Positions 1 through 14,160 are shown, counted from the first letter of the stretch. The stretch: DNA of 64,000 bases from Neocallimastix lanati (nom. inval.) (GCA_016946835.1 JACVTC010000191.1:132501-196500), one strand, 5' to 3'. Notes: generated from the letters alone by a model not told the origin. Numbers and translations: made by a program.

Positions 1-362
1 TACTTGTTTCTGATAATAACCTTCAAAATCATATTGAGTAAGGATTCTTGCATCTCCTTGCTCTTGAGCTTTTTTTAATTCTATTTGATAACGATAAGCC
101 ATTGTTTGTAAAATTTGATAATTTTCCCAAAACAACACATTTTCTACACAAAATTCTTTAATAGCAATATCTCTTAATTCATTAACTAAAGATGGTGTAT
201 TTAAAACTTTATAAAAATATTGAATAGAACTCATTGGCTGTTTTTGTATATATAGATATATAAATATAAATAATACATAATATAAAATACATAATTAATA
301 ATTAATAATTAATAAATTATAATTAATAATAAATTAATTTAATAGTATATTTCATTTTATCA

Positions 363-398
<36 letters not shown>

Positions 399-2693
399 AA
401 AATAAAATATAAAAAAAAAAAAAAAAAAAAAAATTGTTATTTCAGATAAACTTTTAAAAATAATAATTATAAATATATATTTAATATATTTATAAAACGT
501 ACATCTTGGAAATATTCATTTTTAACTTTCTTCGCCATATAATATTGAATTACAGGTACAGTAATGGACATAAAGAACATATATATGATAATGACAGCAA
601 ATATCATTCTTCCACCTTTTGTTTTCTCAAAAATCTTCAAATAGATCTTTAAAGGTTTTGATGAATTTGGATCCTTAACTGAACTTTTTACTTGAATGAA
701 AGAATTAGCAATATTTGCAAGGAATAGTAATATTGTAACACTAAGACATTCAAACTATAGTTATTATAAAATAATAATAATAATAATAAATAAATAAATA
801 AAAAATAATAAAAAATTTAAATAATAAGATAAATAACTATAATATATATTTATTTATTTACTTATTTTATTTTATTTTATTTTATTTTATTTTTTATTTT
901 TATTTTTTTTTTTTTTTTGTATCATTATCTTAAAATAAGCCTACCTTCGCACCATATTTATTAGCATCTTTAATATAAAATAAAGCTATTGTATTAATAA
1001 CACAAATAATATTATATATAATACCATATATCTTAATAATTTCAAATAATTCTGTTCCTTTATTATTCTTTAATACCAGTAAAGTATCATATAATTTAAA
1101 TGGTCTGTTTTATTTTATAATTATAAAAACAAATAAAAAAAAAAAAAATTATTTTTTTTAATACTTCAAGTTTTATTTAAATTAATAATTATTGTATAAA
1201 ATTAATGTGTATAATTTACATACATGCAATTTTCACGAACATGCTCATTATTGATATATATTACAATACAAGCTATTAATGCTATTGTCTAAACAAAAAA
1301 GAAATAAAAATTTATTATATATAAATAATAATATTTAAAGATATATTAATATATAAAAAATAATAAATATTATTAATAAATATTATAATAAAATATAAAT
1401 ATATTTTTTAATAAAAATTATATATAAAAAGATATAATAAAAATTTTTAATATAAAGTAAAGAGTTAAAGTTTCAATCCTCATTAAAAAATAATAAAAAA
1501 AAAAAAAAAAAAAATTAGTATTTACTGGGGGTACAATAATGATTAATGAAATAATGTTCTTAATTTTTTTTGTAATTCTAGGTAAGTAATAGTTTGGCTC
1601 TATAGTTCTGATATTGTAATTTACATTTGATCTTTTTTTTTTAATAGATGTCACTATAATATATAAATTTATATAAAAACATATTAATAATTTTTTTTTT
1701 AATTTTCCAAAAATAAAAAAAAATAAAATAAAATAAATATATATATTAATATATACTATATAAATAATATTTTTAAATAATAAATTTACCTTTAAATATA
1801 TTATAATGATAATATAATATAATACGTAAACTTCTTGAGAAAAATCTATGTAAAATAAAATTAATCATCATAATATTTAACGATTTAATTATTAAATATT
1901 TATTTTTTTTTTTAATAAGTTCAATAATTTTATTATTAGAATGTATAATTTACATGCAAATTGCAATTGTATTTAATATATTTGCTTGGAATACATTTGC
2001 TTATTTTATTTTTTAATTATTAATTTATATATAATATAAAAATTATAAATTTGTTAACTAAAAATATTATTTAAATATATATTAAATTAAATATTAAAAC
2101 AATTTTATATATCTATACTTACTTAAACAAGTAGTTTTAACTAATTGGGGTATCTATATATAATTAATAAAAACTTTAATATTAATAAATTATAAAAAAA
2201 AGAAAATAGAAAATAAAAAATAAAAAATAGAAAATAGAAAATAAAAAATAAAAAATAAAAAATAAAATAAAAATAAAAAATAATAATTATAAAACTTAAT
2301 ATTATTATTATTATTATTATTTACTATGACTTACAAAACTCATAAATCCAGATAGATATGTGACAATTCCTCCAGCAAACGTTAAACCAAAACCTCTTTG
2401 ACGAATTATATAAGATTTACGTAATTTTATAAAACTATATTTTTTGTAAAATATATATATATTAATTAATTTTATTATTATTATTATTATTATTAACATA
2501 CATTTTTAAAAAAAAAATATATTATTTATTTTATTATAAATGAAACTAACAAAAATAGAGAAACAAGTGCAAAGATATTAAAAATAATATCTATAATTAA
2601 ATAAATTCTTCGCTCTATTTTGTTTTCATTATTATCTATAAATGGTTCTGATAAGTATTTGTTGAAGCTTTCAATATCCACTTCATCAAACAT
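1..2693 (-). CDS. 7TM receptor with C-terminal RGS domain, copy A (3' end outside window)
   Basis: Predicted plasma-membrane seven-helix receptor fused to an RGS (G-alpha GTPase-activating) domain, as in fungal GprK and plant RGS1. Exons read on the minus strand: 2551-2693 (ATG at 2693), 2335-2434, 2123-2153, 1954-1999, 1790-1845, 1526-1653, 1224-1288, 945-1104, 503-754, and 1-237 cut by the window edge. All junctions are GT-AG and the frame stays open for about 406 residues. Helix 1 is in exon 1, helix 2 in exon 2, helix 3 in exon 4, helix 4 across exons 6-7, helix 5 in exon 8, helices 6 and 7 in exon 9. The last visible exon starts the RGS fold (EFCVENVLFWENYQ). Cysteines at about residues 90 (31-nt exon) and 189 sit where a helix 3 to loop 2 disulfide is expected. 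Donor sites vary (GTTAGT, GTACGT, GTAGGC). Exon lengths match copies B and C. The ligand is unknown. Confidence 0.85.
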
Positions 2694-3928
2694 TTTCTTT
2701 TATATATATTATATAATAATAATTTTTATTTAAATTAATTAATTGAGATAGGTTATGCAATAAAACGATATAATTAAAGGAAATATAATGAATATGTATC
2801 AATATGTATACATACAAGATTTTCTAAACTTCTTTTCTATTTTTATACAGAAATGATGCATATATATTTAAATTTAAATAAATATGTTATTTTTATTTTT
2901 TTTTTTTATTAAAATTATTATGAAATATATAATTTAATATTATAATACTTACCTCCTTGAACATTTTGTTATTTATATTTATATTTATATATATTTTAAA
3001 ATTAAAAAAATTTTTGTTTTGTTTTTTACTTATTTTAATATTATATAATATTATATAATAATTAATTATAATTATAGACTAATCTTATATATTATATATA
3101 TAATAGTATATTTATATCAGGTTATGATTATTGATTAATTGATTTTATATAATTTATAATATGAAAGTTTATTCCAATATAAAAATAATAATAGATATTA
3201 AAGCAATTCTTCTATATTAGTATATAAGGAAAATACTGATGATAATACTATTAAAATATAATTAACTAATATCTAATGTAATATTCCTTTTTTTCTTAAA
3301 TTCTTTTTAATTTAAGAAATTATACTTTTATATATATATATAAAATAAAATTAATTTTCTTGATAGATTAAGCTTGTATTACAAATATTAGGTTGTATAT
3401 TTAAAATATTATAATTTATTCATGAATTATAAATCTTTAAATACTATTATTATTAAGCTTTATTCTATGTTTATTATTTTTTTTATTTTATTTTATTTTA
3501 TTTTATTTTATTTTATTCTATCCTTTTTTTTTATTTTTTTATTTTTTATTTTTTATTTTATTACATATATTTTTTTCCATTTATTCTTTTTTTTTTTTTT
3601 TTTTTTTTTAATTTTTATTCCTTTATGATATTAATAGGTTTGTTATGATTTATTGATTTCAATACTTTTTTGAAATATATTGTATATATATTTAATTACT
3701 TTTTTTTTTTTTTTTTTTTTTTTTTAAACAAAAAAATGTATATATAGTACGATAAATTAATATTATTATCAAAATAAAGTACTATACACCTTTTTTTTTT
3801 TATTATTATTATTATTTAAATTATGATTATTTGTATATACAATTAAATAATAATAATATTAAAAAATAGTGATTTTTAGAATTATTATATATTTAAATAG
3901 TTGAATATACAATTATTTTTCTAAAGTA

Positions 3929-3959
<31 letters not shown>

Positions 3960-4509
3960 GAGAGAAAAAAAATATACTAAATACAATATATATTACGCTT
4001 TCTTTTCTCTTTAATTTTAAACCAAAATTTAAAATAAAAACAACTATTTTTTTTTTTTTTTTTGCTTGTTTATATTTTTATTGAAAAAAAAAAATAATAA
4101 TATAAAATATATTAGTATATACAAAAAAGAATAAAACTTTTTTAATTATTTATCATTATAGAAAAAAATTATAAAGAAAAAAAAAAAAACAAGAATAAAA
4201 AAAAAAAAAAATAAAATAAAAGAGTTTTTTAATAACTTAAATTGAAAATTTTATCCCAATAAAAATGAAGAAAAAATTTAAAGAATGAAAATGAAACATT
4301 TTTTATTTATTTATTAATTTATTTATTTATTTGTAATTTTATTTCCTATTTTAAATTTGTTTAAACTTTTCATTCAATCCATTAAACATTTTTTAATACT
4401 AATAATATTAATAAATATAATTTACGATAGCCATCAAAAGTTTATTTCATAGTGTCATCGTTTGGTCATTATTCAAAAAAATAATTTTATTTTTTTTTTA
4501 TAGAAAAGG

Positions 4510-4541
<32 letters not shown>

Positions 4542-7500
4542 TATATTTGATATTATTTACTTCATCATCATCATATAATATTACATTATTGTAAATTATA
4601 ACTTTTATTTATATTATATATGTATTCTATTTAAATATATTAAATTCTATATTCTACATTATATAAAAGCATTTATTTCTTTTATTAACTTTCAAAAAGT
4701 GTTTTATTTATTAATTATTTACCTATATAATTATTAATATTATTAAGGTTGATTGAAAATTCAATTAATAAGAAATTAACATATTATAACAATTATCTAT
4801 TATTATTTATTATTTATTATTCAATTATTTATTTATTATTTATTTATTATTTATTATTTATTATTCAATTATTTATTTATTATTTATTTATTATTTATTA
4901 TTTATTATTTATTTTTTTTTTTTTTTATTTATTAATAAATACACTTTTTATTATTAATTATTATTATTTATTTATTAATATATATAGAAGAATGATTTAA
5001 CAAAGCTTATTATTTATTTTTTTTCATATTTTTACTAATATTTAATTTGTATTTTTTTTTTTTTTTTTGAAAATAAATAATTGTTTATTCGATACAAAAA
5101 TAAAGAATAATATATAAACTCTATATATTATACATTATTATGGAAAAGGAAAAATAATAAATATTTAATACACTGTATTAAATATAAAAAACTTTATATA
5201 GTTATTATTGACATGTTCATTCATTTATTTAGTGATATTTATTTATTTATTTTTTGTTAATTTTTCATTTATTTATTATTAAGTATTTTTATACACCGAT
5301 GCTAAAAATTTTTTAATTTATTTAAATTAAATTAAATTATATTAAAATTAAATTAAATTAATTAATAAAAAATGTTAACAATAAAATTTTAATTATAAAA
5401 AAAAATTTTTTATTTTTTTCTGGTCATATTTTTCAAAGTTTTTAACCCATTCCAAATTTAGCAGATGAATACATATCGATAAATATATTATACATGTATG
5501 GAGGTTCATATATAAACCATTTAATTGGTATATACAATGTTTTATATTTTATTTCTATATTTATATATTTTATTTTTTTATTTTTTTAATATTTTAATAT
5601 TTTTTGGTAATAAATATTAAACATGTCATACTACCATAAATTACAGAAACTAAAAAAAAATATATGTAACATTATTAATATTGAAATAATTTGTCTCTTT
5701 TCCTTTTAAATTTTTTTTGCATGATGACAACTTCAAAAATGTTTTATAAATTCATTTGAGCAAAAATTAAATTATTAAGTAACCAATTACTCAAAGGCAA
5801 ACTCACTATTAGTATTATTTATTAATGAATACTTTTATTTATTATTTATGATTTATTAATAAATACTCTTATTTCCATTTATTAATTATTATTTATTTAT
5901 TTGCTTATTTATAATGACATATTTGTAATGAAACTCTGATAATAAATAAAATCCAAATTTAAAAATGAAGTTGAAGCGATTTCACTTATTTTCATGTTAA
6001 TAATATTTTTTATTAATAATGATAAAAAAGAAAAAAAAAGAAAAAAAGAAAAAAAGAAAAAAAACCAAATAGAAAAGGAAAATAATTTTGATATTAATAT
6101 TAATAATAAATATGGTTTATATATCATAAACTATAATTGCTATAATTCAAAACAGAAATAATTATTAAAGCTACTAGTATTCATTCAAAAAAAAAAAAAA
6201 TTCTGTATAATTTTTAAAAAAAAAAAAAAAATTAAAATTTAATAATATATTAATGTGATAAAAGATGGTATCTATCAATGTTTCCCATCTTTATCTAATA
6301 TACTAAATAAAATTATTTATAAGAAAATAATGAAATTCATTCAATAGAAATAAAATTATTTTATAACCTTCTATGTTATTAATTATTTATTATAAAAACT
6401 TATAATACTAATTCTTAAGGTAATTAGTAAGCCTCTACTAAACTTATCTAATTTTACAGGCTAATTAGTAACCTTTAAACATTCTTTTTATTATTATCTA
6501 ATTTTACTGGACAATTATTTATTAAAAAAATATTTTATATTCCTATTTATATTTGTTATCTAAATTTAAGTAATTTTTATAAACAATAATTTTTACTAAA
6601 GTATTTAACAATTCTAAACAATTACATTTACAAGTTATTTTTATAATTTTATTAATATAATTTTTTTACTAGTTAACTATTTAATTTTATTATACTTATA
6701 ATTCTATATAACTTAAATATATTTATTTTAATTTATTATTATTTAAAGTTCCATTCTATATCAAATGTATGAACATTAAAAAAAAAAAGATTATAAAATT
6801 TAATAATATATTAATGTACGAACATTAAAAAAAAATTAGAATAAAATGTATGGAATAATTGTTAACGAAAAAATATTAAGAATAATAGTAAATAGATTAA
6901 AAATATAATAGTTTAAGATTTAGCATTGATTTTTATATAATCGTCTCCATGAAAAAATATTTGGTAACCTTGTATAAAACATTAAATATTACATATAATT
7001 ATTATTAAAGCATCTCTCTTTACTTATATTTTATATATTTAATAGTAACTTCTTATAATAATTATAAAAAAAGGAATTAAAAGTAGAAATATAACTCAAC
7101 TGCTCAGGGAGCTAAATAGATCATAAAAATTATTTAAAATATTTAATTAATTTTTGAACAATTACTTATTTATAAATATTCAATGAAGTAATTGAATTTT
7201 CACTATTAAATTTAAATAAATTTATTATATCTCATCTAAAATATTTTTAATCAAAGGTTAGAACATTTATTTGATTTGTAATACTTTACAATAATTATAC
7301 TAAAATAAATAAATGAATAAATAAATAATAATAATAAAATATTCTATTTTATCTCTCACTCTTTGTAAAGTAGAACGAGAAAAAAAAAATTCTAAAATAT
7401 ATTATGAATAGAGAAATTAAATATATATATATATAGAAGATTTTTTTTTATTTTTTATTAAATTATAATCAAAAAAATATAAATTTTAAATTTTAATTTG

Positions 7501-8180
7501 TGTAACAAACTTTAATTGATTGAATATTAAGAAGGAAATAAATACTATTGAATAAAATTATAAACTTAAAACAATTTATTGCTTATTAATTTATTTTTAT
7601 GAGGATATTATTAAATTAATAATCTATTGAACTTTATAAATAATGGAATAATAAATGATAAATAATAAATAATTAATAAATAAATGATAAATAATAAATA
7701 ATAAATATAATAAATAATAAATAATAAATAATAAATAATAATAATAAATAATAAATAATAAATAATAAATAATATATAATAAATAATAAATAATAAATAA
7801 TAAATAATAAATAATAAATAATAAATAATAAATAATAAATAATAATAATAATAATAAATAATAAATAATAAATAATAAATAATAAATAATAAATAATAAA
7901 TAATAAATAATAAATAATAAATAATAAATAATAAATAATAAATAATAAATAATAAATAATAAATAATAAATAATAAATAATAAATAATAAATAATAAATA
8001 ATAAATAATAAATAATAAATAATAAATAATAAATAATAAATAATAAATAATAAATAATAAATAATAAATAATAAATAATAAATAATTAATAAAAAGAAAT
8101 AAAAAGATGATAAATGATAAAAAATTAAGTAAATAATAATAAATAATAAATAGTAATATATCAATATATTATATTATAGA
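2694..8180. other. AT-rich intergenic stretch with simple repeats
   Basis: No gene recognised. The stretch holds long A and T runs, TTTTA pentamers near 3480-3520, TTATTTA-type repeats near 4795-4915, and a long array of the 7-mer TAAATAA with interruptions at about 7690-8090. Open frames here translate only to low-complexity Ile/Tyr/Phe/Leu protein and are not credible genes. The promoter of receptor copy A should lie just above 2693, but no specific element could be picked out. Confidence 0.6.
7690..8090. repeat. (TAAATAA)n heptanucleotide microsatellite
   Basis: About 400 bp of near-perfect 7-bp units of AATAAAT type, interrupted near 7740 and 7845-7857 by AAT triplets. Translation on the minus strand gives an endless YYLLFII heptad, which is repeat translation and not a protein. 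Confidence 0.95.
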
Positions 8181-8269
8181 GTCATGAATCAGGATGCTTT
8201 AAATTGAATTGAATAGAATTTAATGTTTTACTAATATATTAAATTCTATTAAACTTATTTTCATTTTAA

Positions 8270-8765
8270 GATTAGAATGTGTTGGTGAGAATCGTACTTC
8301 CTTCATTGGTCTTTTAATTTATATCTATTCTTTCATGCTCAATTAAATATTTCTATTTCCACCTGATCAATCATAGAGTAGTGGGATTTTATTACTCTTG
8401 TTTTCTTTATTGATTTCTTTTCCTAATTCAATTAATTAAATTGTTTCATTTTCATAATTAAACAAGCTTGCATCAAATAATGGAGTTTTATTAATTTGGA
8501 TTCTCTATTAATATCTATTTCAAGCTCTATCAAATCTATGACTATGCTTTTTTTTCCTACTGTAGAGAAATAATGGAGTTTTCCTCTCTATTCTTTCTTT
8601 ATTTATAATTAATCTTTCAGGTCAATTAATAGTTTCACATTATTTTGATTTTCAATATAACAGGCATCAAACAATAAGTGCAACCATAGTTATCTTTGAT
8701 AATTATATCAGCTCCCATTTCTATTTCAATGAAATACTTTATTAATATACCCATTAATTGAATTA
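8270..8765 (-). pseudogene. Degenerate ankyrin-repeat coding sequence
   Basis: Read from about 8765 downward on the minus strand with frameshifts and stops, the sequence gives several decayed 33-residue ankyrin units. Recognisable pieces are IKYFIEIEMGADIIIKDNYG, KTPLFDASLFNYENETI, LIELGKEINKENKSNKIPLL and DINxKTNEGSTIL. These match the ankyrin consensus (TPL, GN..IV..LIE.GADINK). No intact frame remains, so this is a fragment of a lost ankyrin protein. Ankyrin proteins usually act in protein binding; the partner cannot be guessed. It abuts the gypsy remnant that begins on the opposite strand at about 8755, so the retroelement probably truncated it. Confidence 0.7.
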
Positions 8766-9623
8766 GAAAGAGAAGAATTAAAAAAAAGTACTTAAAAGAA
8801 GATTAAGAAAAAAGATTTTATTCGTGAGTCCATTTCACCTGCTGGTGCTCTTATTCCCTATTCTTTTTGTTAAAAAAAAAATGGTTCATTACGATCATGT
8901 ATTGATTACAGAAAACTTAATAATTTTACTTTTAATTTTACTTTTAAGAAACTCATATCCTCTTTCACTAATTAGTGAATTACTTGAAAGAATAAATAAA
9001 GCAAAAAAAAAATTTTTTTTACTGAATTGGATTTAAAATTGCTAATAATTTGGAAGGAATAAAAAAAAAAAAAAAAAAAAGGAGACAAATATAAGATTGT
9101 ATTTAATACTAGGTATGGACATTTCAAATACTTAGTAATGTCAATTGGACTAAAGAATGCACCTTCCACATTTCAACACCTTTCAACACTTCATTAAATG
9201 ACGTTTTAAGTGATTATCTAGATGATTTTGTTATTTCTTACATAGATGACATATTAATTAATTCAAATAATGTAAATGAACATCATGAACACGTGAAGAA
9301 GGTTCTTAATAAGTTCCTAAAAAAAAAAATAATTTTTTATATGTTAAAGTTAGAAAAAATGTAAATTCGATGGAGTCTAAACTGAAATTCTTGGTTATAT
9401 TATCTCAAAAGATGGATGAAAATAGAATTAAAAACTATTTTGGATTGGCCTACCTCTCATTAATGCTAAAGAATTACAATCCTTTATTGGTCTCTGTAAC
9501 TACTACTGTATATTTATTAAGAATTTTATGAAAGATTGTTACCTGAATTCATAAACTTTCAAGAAAGAATGCTCCTTTTTAATTAGGGATCGGGTCATCA
9601 AAAAGATTTCAAATATCCTTAAA

Positions 9624-9660
<37 letters not shown>

Positions 9661-9780
9661 GTCTACTTCTATTCTTAAATATGCTGGTGCTATTAACTTG
9701 TTGGTGCAATCCTCTCACAACAAAAATTTGATGGTAAACTACATCCTCTCTTTTCCTTATCCAATAGCTTAACAAAATCT
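8755..9780 (+). pseudogene. Degenerate Ty3/gypsy reverse transcriptase fragment
   Basis: Frameshifted plus-strand reading gives the classical gypsy RT order. SPAGALIP and a KKNGSLRSCIDYRKLN-like block lie at about 8830-8920, YPLSLISELLERINKAKK at about 8955-9010, a GHFEYLVM / LKNAPSTFQ-like block at about 9120-9180, and YLDDFVISYIDDILI with the YIDD catalytic box at about 9215-9260. LGYIISKDG lies at about 9390-9415 and LQSFIGLCNYYR at about 9475-9515. A poly(T) run at 9628-9658 and weak RNase H-like residues follow before an (ATT)n tract. Stops and frameshifts are numerous. No LTRs were recognised. Confidence 0.85.
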
Positions 9781-9933
9781 TAAAAGGACTACCTAATATA
9801 TATCCTTAACTAATTCAATATTAACTGCACGTAAAGACGATATAGTTTATACAAAACCTGTGTTGACTACTTGAAAGACAAAAAAAAAAATTTGTTTATT
9901 AATATACGCTTATTTATTTATCTATTTTTATTA

Positions 9934-10049
<116 letters not shown>

Positions 10050-10129
10050 ATTTTCTAAACTTACTATTACTGTTAAACATCAACATTTTTATCTTACAAT
10101 TTAGTTAATAGTTCAGTTATTTGGGTATG

Positions 10130-10500
10130 TTGGCTTCCAATTTCTTATTGCCTAAACCTTATTATCTATGAGGACTGAGACCTTTAGTTGATAATTTGTG
10201 ACCCAGAAACTCAACTTTTCTTTGCATAAAGTAATACTTTTCTTTCTTAATCTTCAATTTATTTTCTTTAAATATTTTTTAACACTTCCTTGATATATTG
10301 GAAAAGATCTTCTAAATTCAATAATTAATTTGTATTGTTTGAAAAGCAATTGTGATTCTAGTGTTTAATAATGTGTATGGAGGGGTATAATCGATTAATT
10401 CATTCGTTTTTGTTGTTATCAAAAAGAATATCCATTCCAAAAGTGTTTCCTGTTAACCAATGTTCTTTTCCAAAATGATATCGTTGTATACATCAAATTT
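10130..10500 (-). pseudogene. Second degenerate Ty3/gypsy RT fragment, opposite strand
   Basis: Reading the minus strand from about 10335 down gives LEDLFQYIKEVLKNI followed by EKYYFMQRKVEFLGHKLSTK. This is the gypsy RT thumb segment just after the YxDD box (usual form: HI.EV...L.......K..KC.F....V.FLGH.IS..G). The sequence from 10340 to 10500 may continue the element upstream (HFGKEHWLTGN) but is too decayed to assign. Orientation and spelling differ from the fragment at 8755-9780, so this is a separate insertion. Confidence 0.65.
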
Positions 10501-10603
10501 AAGATGCATTTTTTTTTTTTTGTTATCATTGAATTAACAATTCAGACGCACTTTAATTTTAGAAATAATATTAACGGGAACCATTTTTATATACTACTTT
10601 AAA

Positions 10604-10673
10604 TTTATCAATAATTGTAAAATAATACAATTTGAAATAATAAAGTTTATTTTACAATTATTAATAAATTTAT
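10604..10673. repeat. Imperfect inverted repeat
   Basis: AATAATTGTAAAATAA is followed after a short loop by its complement TTATTTTACAATTATT, with flanking bases also largely paired. The arms total about 26 bp. A second short foldback with arms CTTTGTATATAT / ATATATACAAAG follows at about 10722-10771. No coding content was seen around either. Confidence 0.7.
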
Positions 10674-11699
10674 AGTCTTAGAGATATAGTAGACTTTACC
10701 AAAATAATAAATTTATATGGGCTTTGTATATATTTTTTGAAATATTATATAAAATTATATATATACAAAGTCTGATAAATCTAAAATAAATAATTTTAAT
10801 AAATGTGATAAACTAAAAATAATGAAATAATTATTTTTATTTTATTCATATTATACATTTAAATACTGTTAAATGCTTTTATTTATTGTGGTATAGTTTA
10901 CAAAGCATATAAATTCAAAGAGACATAACATAATATAACTATAAAAGATAGTTTAATTTAAATGTAAATGATAAGAAAGTAAACAATATAAGAAATATAA
11001 CATGAAAATTCATGAAATATAAATAATATGAAGCTTTAGCATAAATTCATTAAATAGGTAGAAATAGATTAAAAGCATAAAATAATTAAGAAAAAGATTT
11101 CTAGAAATGTATATTCAATAGATAGAATACATTTAAATTATATATTAACTCTACTTATAATAATTAATAGAATACTGTTACATCTATAGTCTTAAAATTT
11201 CACCATATATTAAATATTTTTTTATAACTACTAATACCGATTTCAAAATTTAAATAATAAATAATAGAATAAAGATCTTTAAAAATTTAAATAATAATAT
11301 AGATTATTATATTTTTACAAATATATTATTATATGCTGGAGAATAAAATAATACCACTACATTGAATATATATATTTTATATTTTTAAAAAAACTCTTTA
11401 TTAAATCTATGAATTAAAATATGTTTCAATATTCTTGTTAAATAGATTTTTGAAAATTTTTCTTAAAATTGTATATTATTTTCATTTTCTTGCTTTTACT
11501 AAAAAAAATTATTTATTTTTGTTTCTATTTTTCTTTTTATTAATTTGTTATATTTACTTATTTGCTTATTTTTATTTTATTAATAATAATTATTAGATAT
11601 TAGATATATAAATTTTTATAAAATATTTTTATTTTATTAATAAAATAAAAATAAATACTATCAATAGTATGGAACATAAGTTATTTAAGGTAACTTTAA

Positions 11700-11772
<73 letters not shown>

Positions 11773-11836
11773 CATTATTAACATCATCAACATCAACATC
11801 ATCAACATCAACATCATCATCATCATCATCATCATC

Positions 11837-11868
<32 letters not shown>

Positions 11869-11932
11869 CATTGTCAACATCATCATCATAATAATAAAAA
11901 TAATGATAATAATGATAATAATAATAACATTA
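11700..11932. repeat. Compound (AAT)n / (CAT)n / (AAT)n microsatellite
   Basis: AAT triplets to about 11772, then ATC/AAC triplets with (CAT)n to about 11836, then AAT again with scattered changes. Open frames on both strands give only poly-Ile, poly-Met or poly-Asn stretches and are rejected as genes. Confidence 0.95.
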
Positions 11933-12499
11933 ATAATAAATATAATTATATCAAGTTATACTATATTTTTAATTTTTAATTATTAATTATAAAAGAATAA
12001 CTTATAAATTCTATGAAAAAAAATTAAAAAGAAATAAATACCTCTATTAAAATTAAATAGATATAAATACCTCTAATAAATACTAATATTAAATTTCTAA
12101 ATAAAGTTAAGACTTTATTAAGTAAACTATTTTTATGCTTTTTTTTTTTTTTTTTTTTTTTAAAAAAATATAGTTTTTATTAATTGCTTATTTTATAAAA
12201 TTTTTGTTCATATTTTATTATATTTATTAAATATTTTAATAATAAAAGTAATTTATAATTATTTATTATAAATATATATATATATTTTTTTTTATTTTTA
12301 TTTTTTTTTTTTACTTTTTATTTTTATTTTTTTTTTTTAATGAAAGATGAAAGTAATTTATTATTATTTATTATAATATGCTGGTCATTATTTTTTTTAT
12401 ATATAAAATTTTTATTATATATATATCTATTAATTATTCTTTTGATTATTATGTATTGTTTTTATTTTAAAAACTGATTATCAAGAATTTTATTTATAT

Positions 12500-14160
12500 A
12501 TTATTTAGAATTTTAAGAGATCTAGAAATATAATATATATTTAATTTATTTTATACTATAACTTATCAATAGAAAGACATATTATTATAATATATAATTT
12601 ACTTATCAATAGAAAGACATATTATTATAATATATAATTTAATAGAGATTAGAACAAGTATTAGAGATTCCACCATCATATATATTAATGCTAGATTATT
12701 AGAAGACTAGTATCATATTCAATAGCCAATTATTAGAACTAGCTAGTTCTGACGATTAAATTAAGTGATATATAGATAATATTTAAGGCAGTAAATTGTA
12801 TGATAAGCTCTTATTAGATACTAACTAGAATTTAATAGAGATATTGTTAGAATGAGCAATTATAAGAGTATTAAAATATATTATATGTAACAATTTTATA
12901 TTGGAGTATATAAGAATCTCTCTGTATAATATATTAAGTAAATATATTGAATAAATATTATATATTATTATATAAGTACTTATTAATAATTATAAATAAT
13001 TAATTTATAAGATTATATATAAGATATTGAGAATAATGGATGAATTATTAGCTACTTCTATACTGATAATATTAAGAATGTTTAATCGGCGGTATATCGC
13101 TATTAATATAGTAGTATGATTACTCTTAAATAGTATCTTAATCTATATAATTCTTATTAAATTATTAAGAGATCTGATTTCTTAATTATCAAGTTTAAAT
13201 CTAATTAAATTAAATAAATATTAATCATATTATTATTATAATTCGAAGAGTATATAGTACCAAGCTAAGCTATTTAAGAGATTGACATTATATATAGAAT
13301 TAAAAATTGTTGCTACTAATCATTATTAGAAGACAGAGTAATATAGTATATCTGTACATAGATTAGAAAAGTCGGAGTATATAGATGGATCGATATGTAA
13401 CTAATATTTTTTTAATAGATCTAATAATACTAGTCGTATTTAAGATTATATGAATAAGTTATTAGATTATAGATCCTGACTTATTAATATTATTAATTAT
13501 TATAACTACATCTATAACTCGATCTAAATCAATAAATAATAGTATTAATTTTAATTATAGCTACTATATAATATCTAATAATCTCCTTGATTAATAATTG
13601 TATTTCTATTAATTTTAATAATAGAAAATCATCATAGTTATGAAATATTTGATGCTAAATTAACAAATAATAACTCCTCTGAATTAGACTTATTGAATTA
13701 CTATTTATTTATTATTCTATTATATAGTTTATAAGTATATAGTTAGTAGTAATATTTGTCTATAGGGTGGTCTTTACTTTTCTACTTATTATTATAATTA
13801 ACTCTTAAATAGTTTCTATAAGTATTATACTTAGTACAACTTAATTATAATATATTAGTATTTATAGTTCTTTTCTTAATATTTTATAGTGATTATAGAT
13901 TCTAATAAATATTAATATCAATATATAAATAGTCGTATCTTAATATCTAATATTTAATTAAGTTATATATTAATAAATCTAATTAATATTATTTTTAATA
14001 TTAATTAACAGGATAATTTTAAAATATTCCATGATATATTATATAATAATAGCGAAGATATACTTATAATAAAAGGGTATAAGTACTATAAGACAAGATA
14101 TATAAACTAATTATATATATAGTAGTTTAAATAAACTAATAATAGCATAATTATAGCTAA
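12500..14160. other. Non-coding block of distinct texture, rich in TA steps
   Basis: Compared with its neighbours this 1.6 kb has few homopolymer runs and many TAT/ATA/TTAG words. It contains a tandem duplication of about 42 bp at 12560-12643 (core AATAGAAAGACATATTATTA) and a perfect 16-bp palindrome AGAACTAGCTAGTTCT near 12736. All frames are full of stops and no protein family was recognised. It could be an old, heavily mutated transposon. Confidence 0.5.

Noticed and set aside
7673-8164. 163-residue frame of repeated YYLLFII
   Set aside because: Direct translation of a 7-bp microsatellite; composition and periodicity explain it fully.
11629-11986. Overlapping poly-Met and poly-Ile frames on both strands
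   Set aside because: Produced by AAT/CAT triplet repeats.
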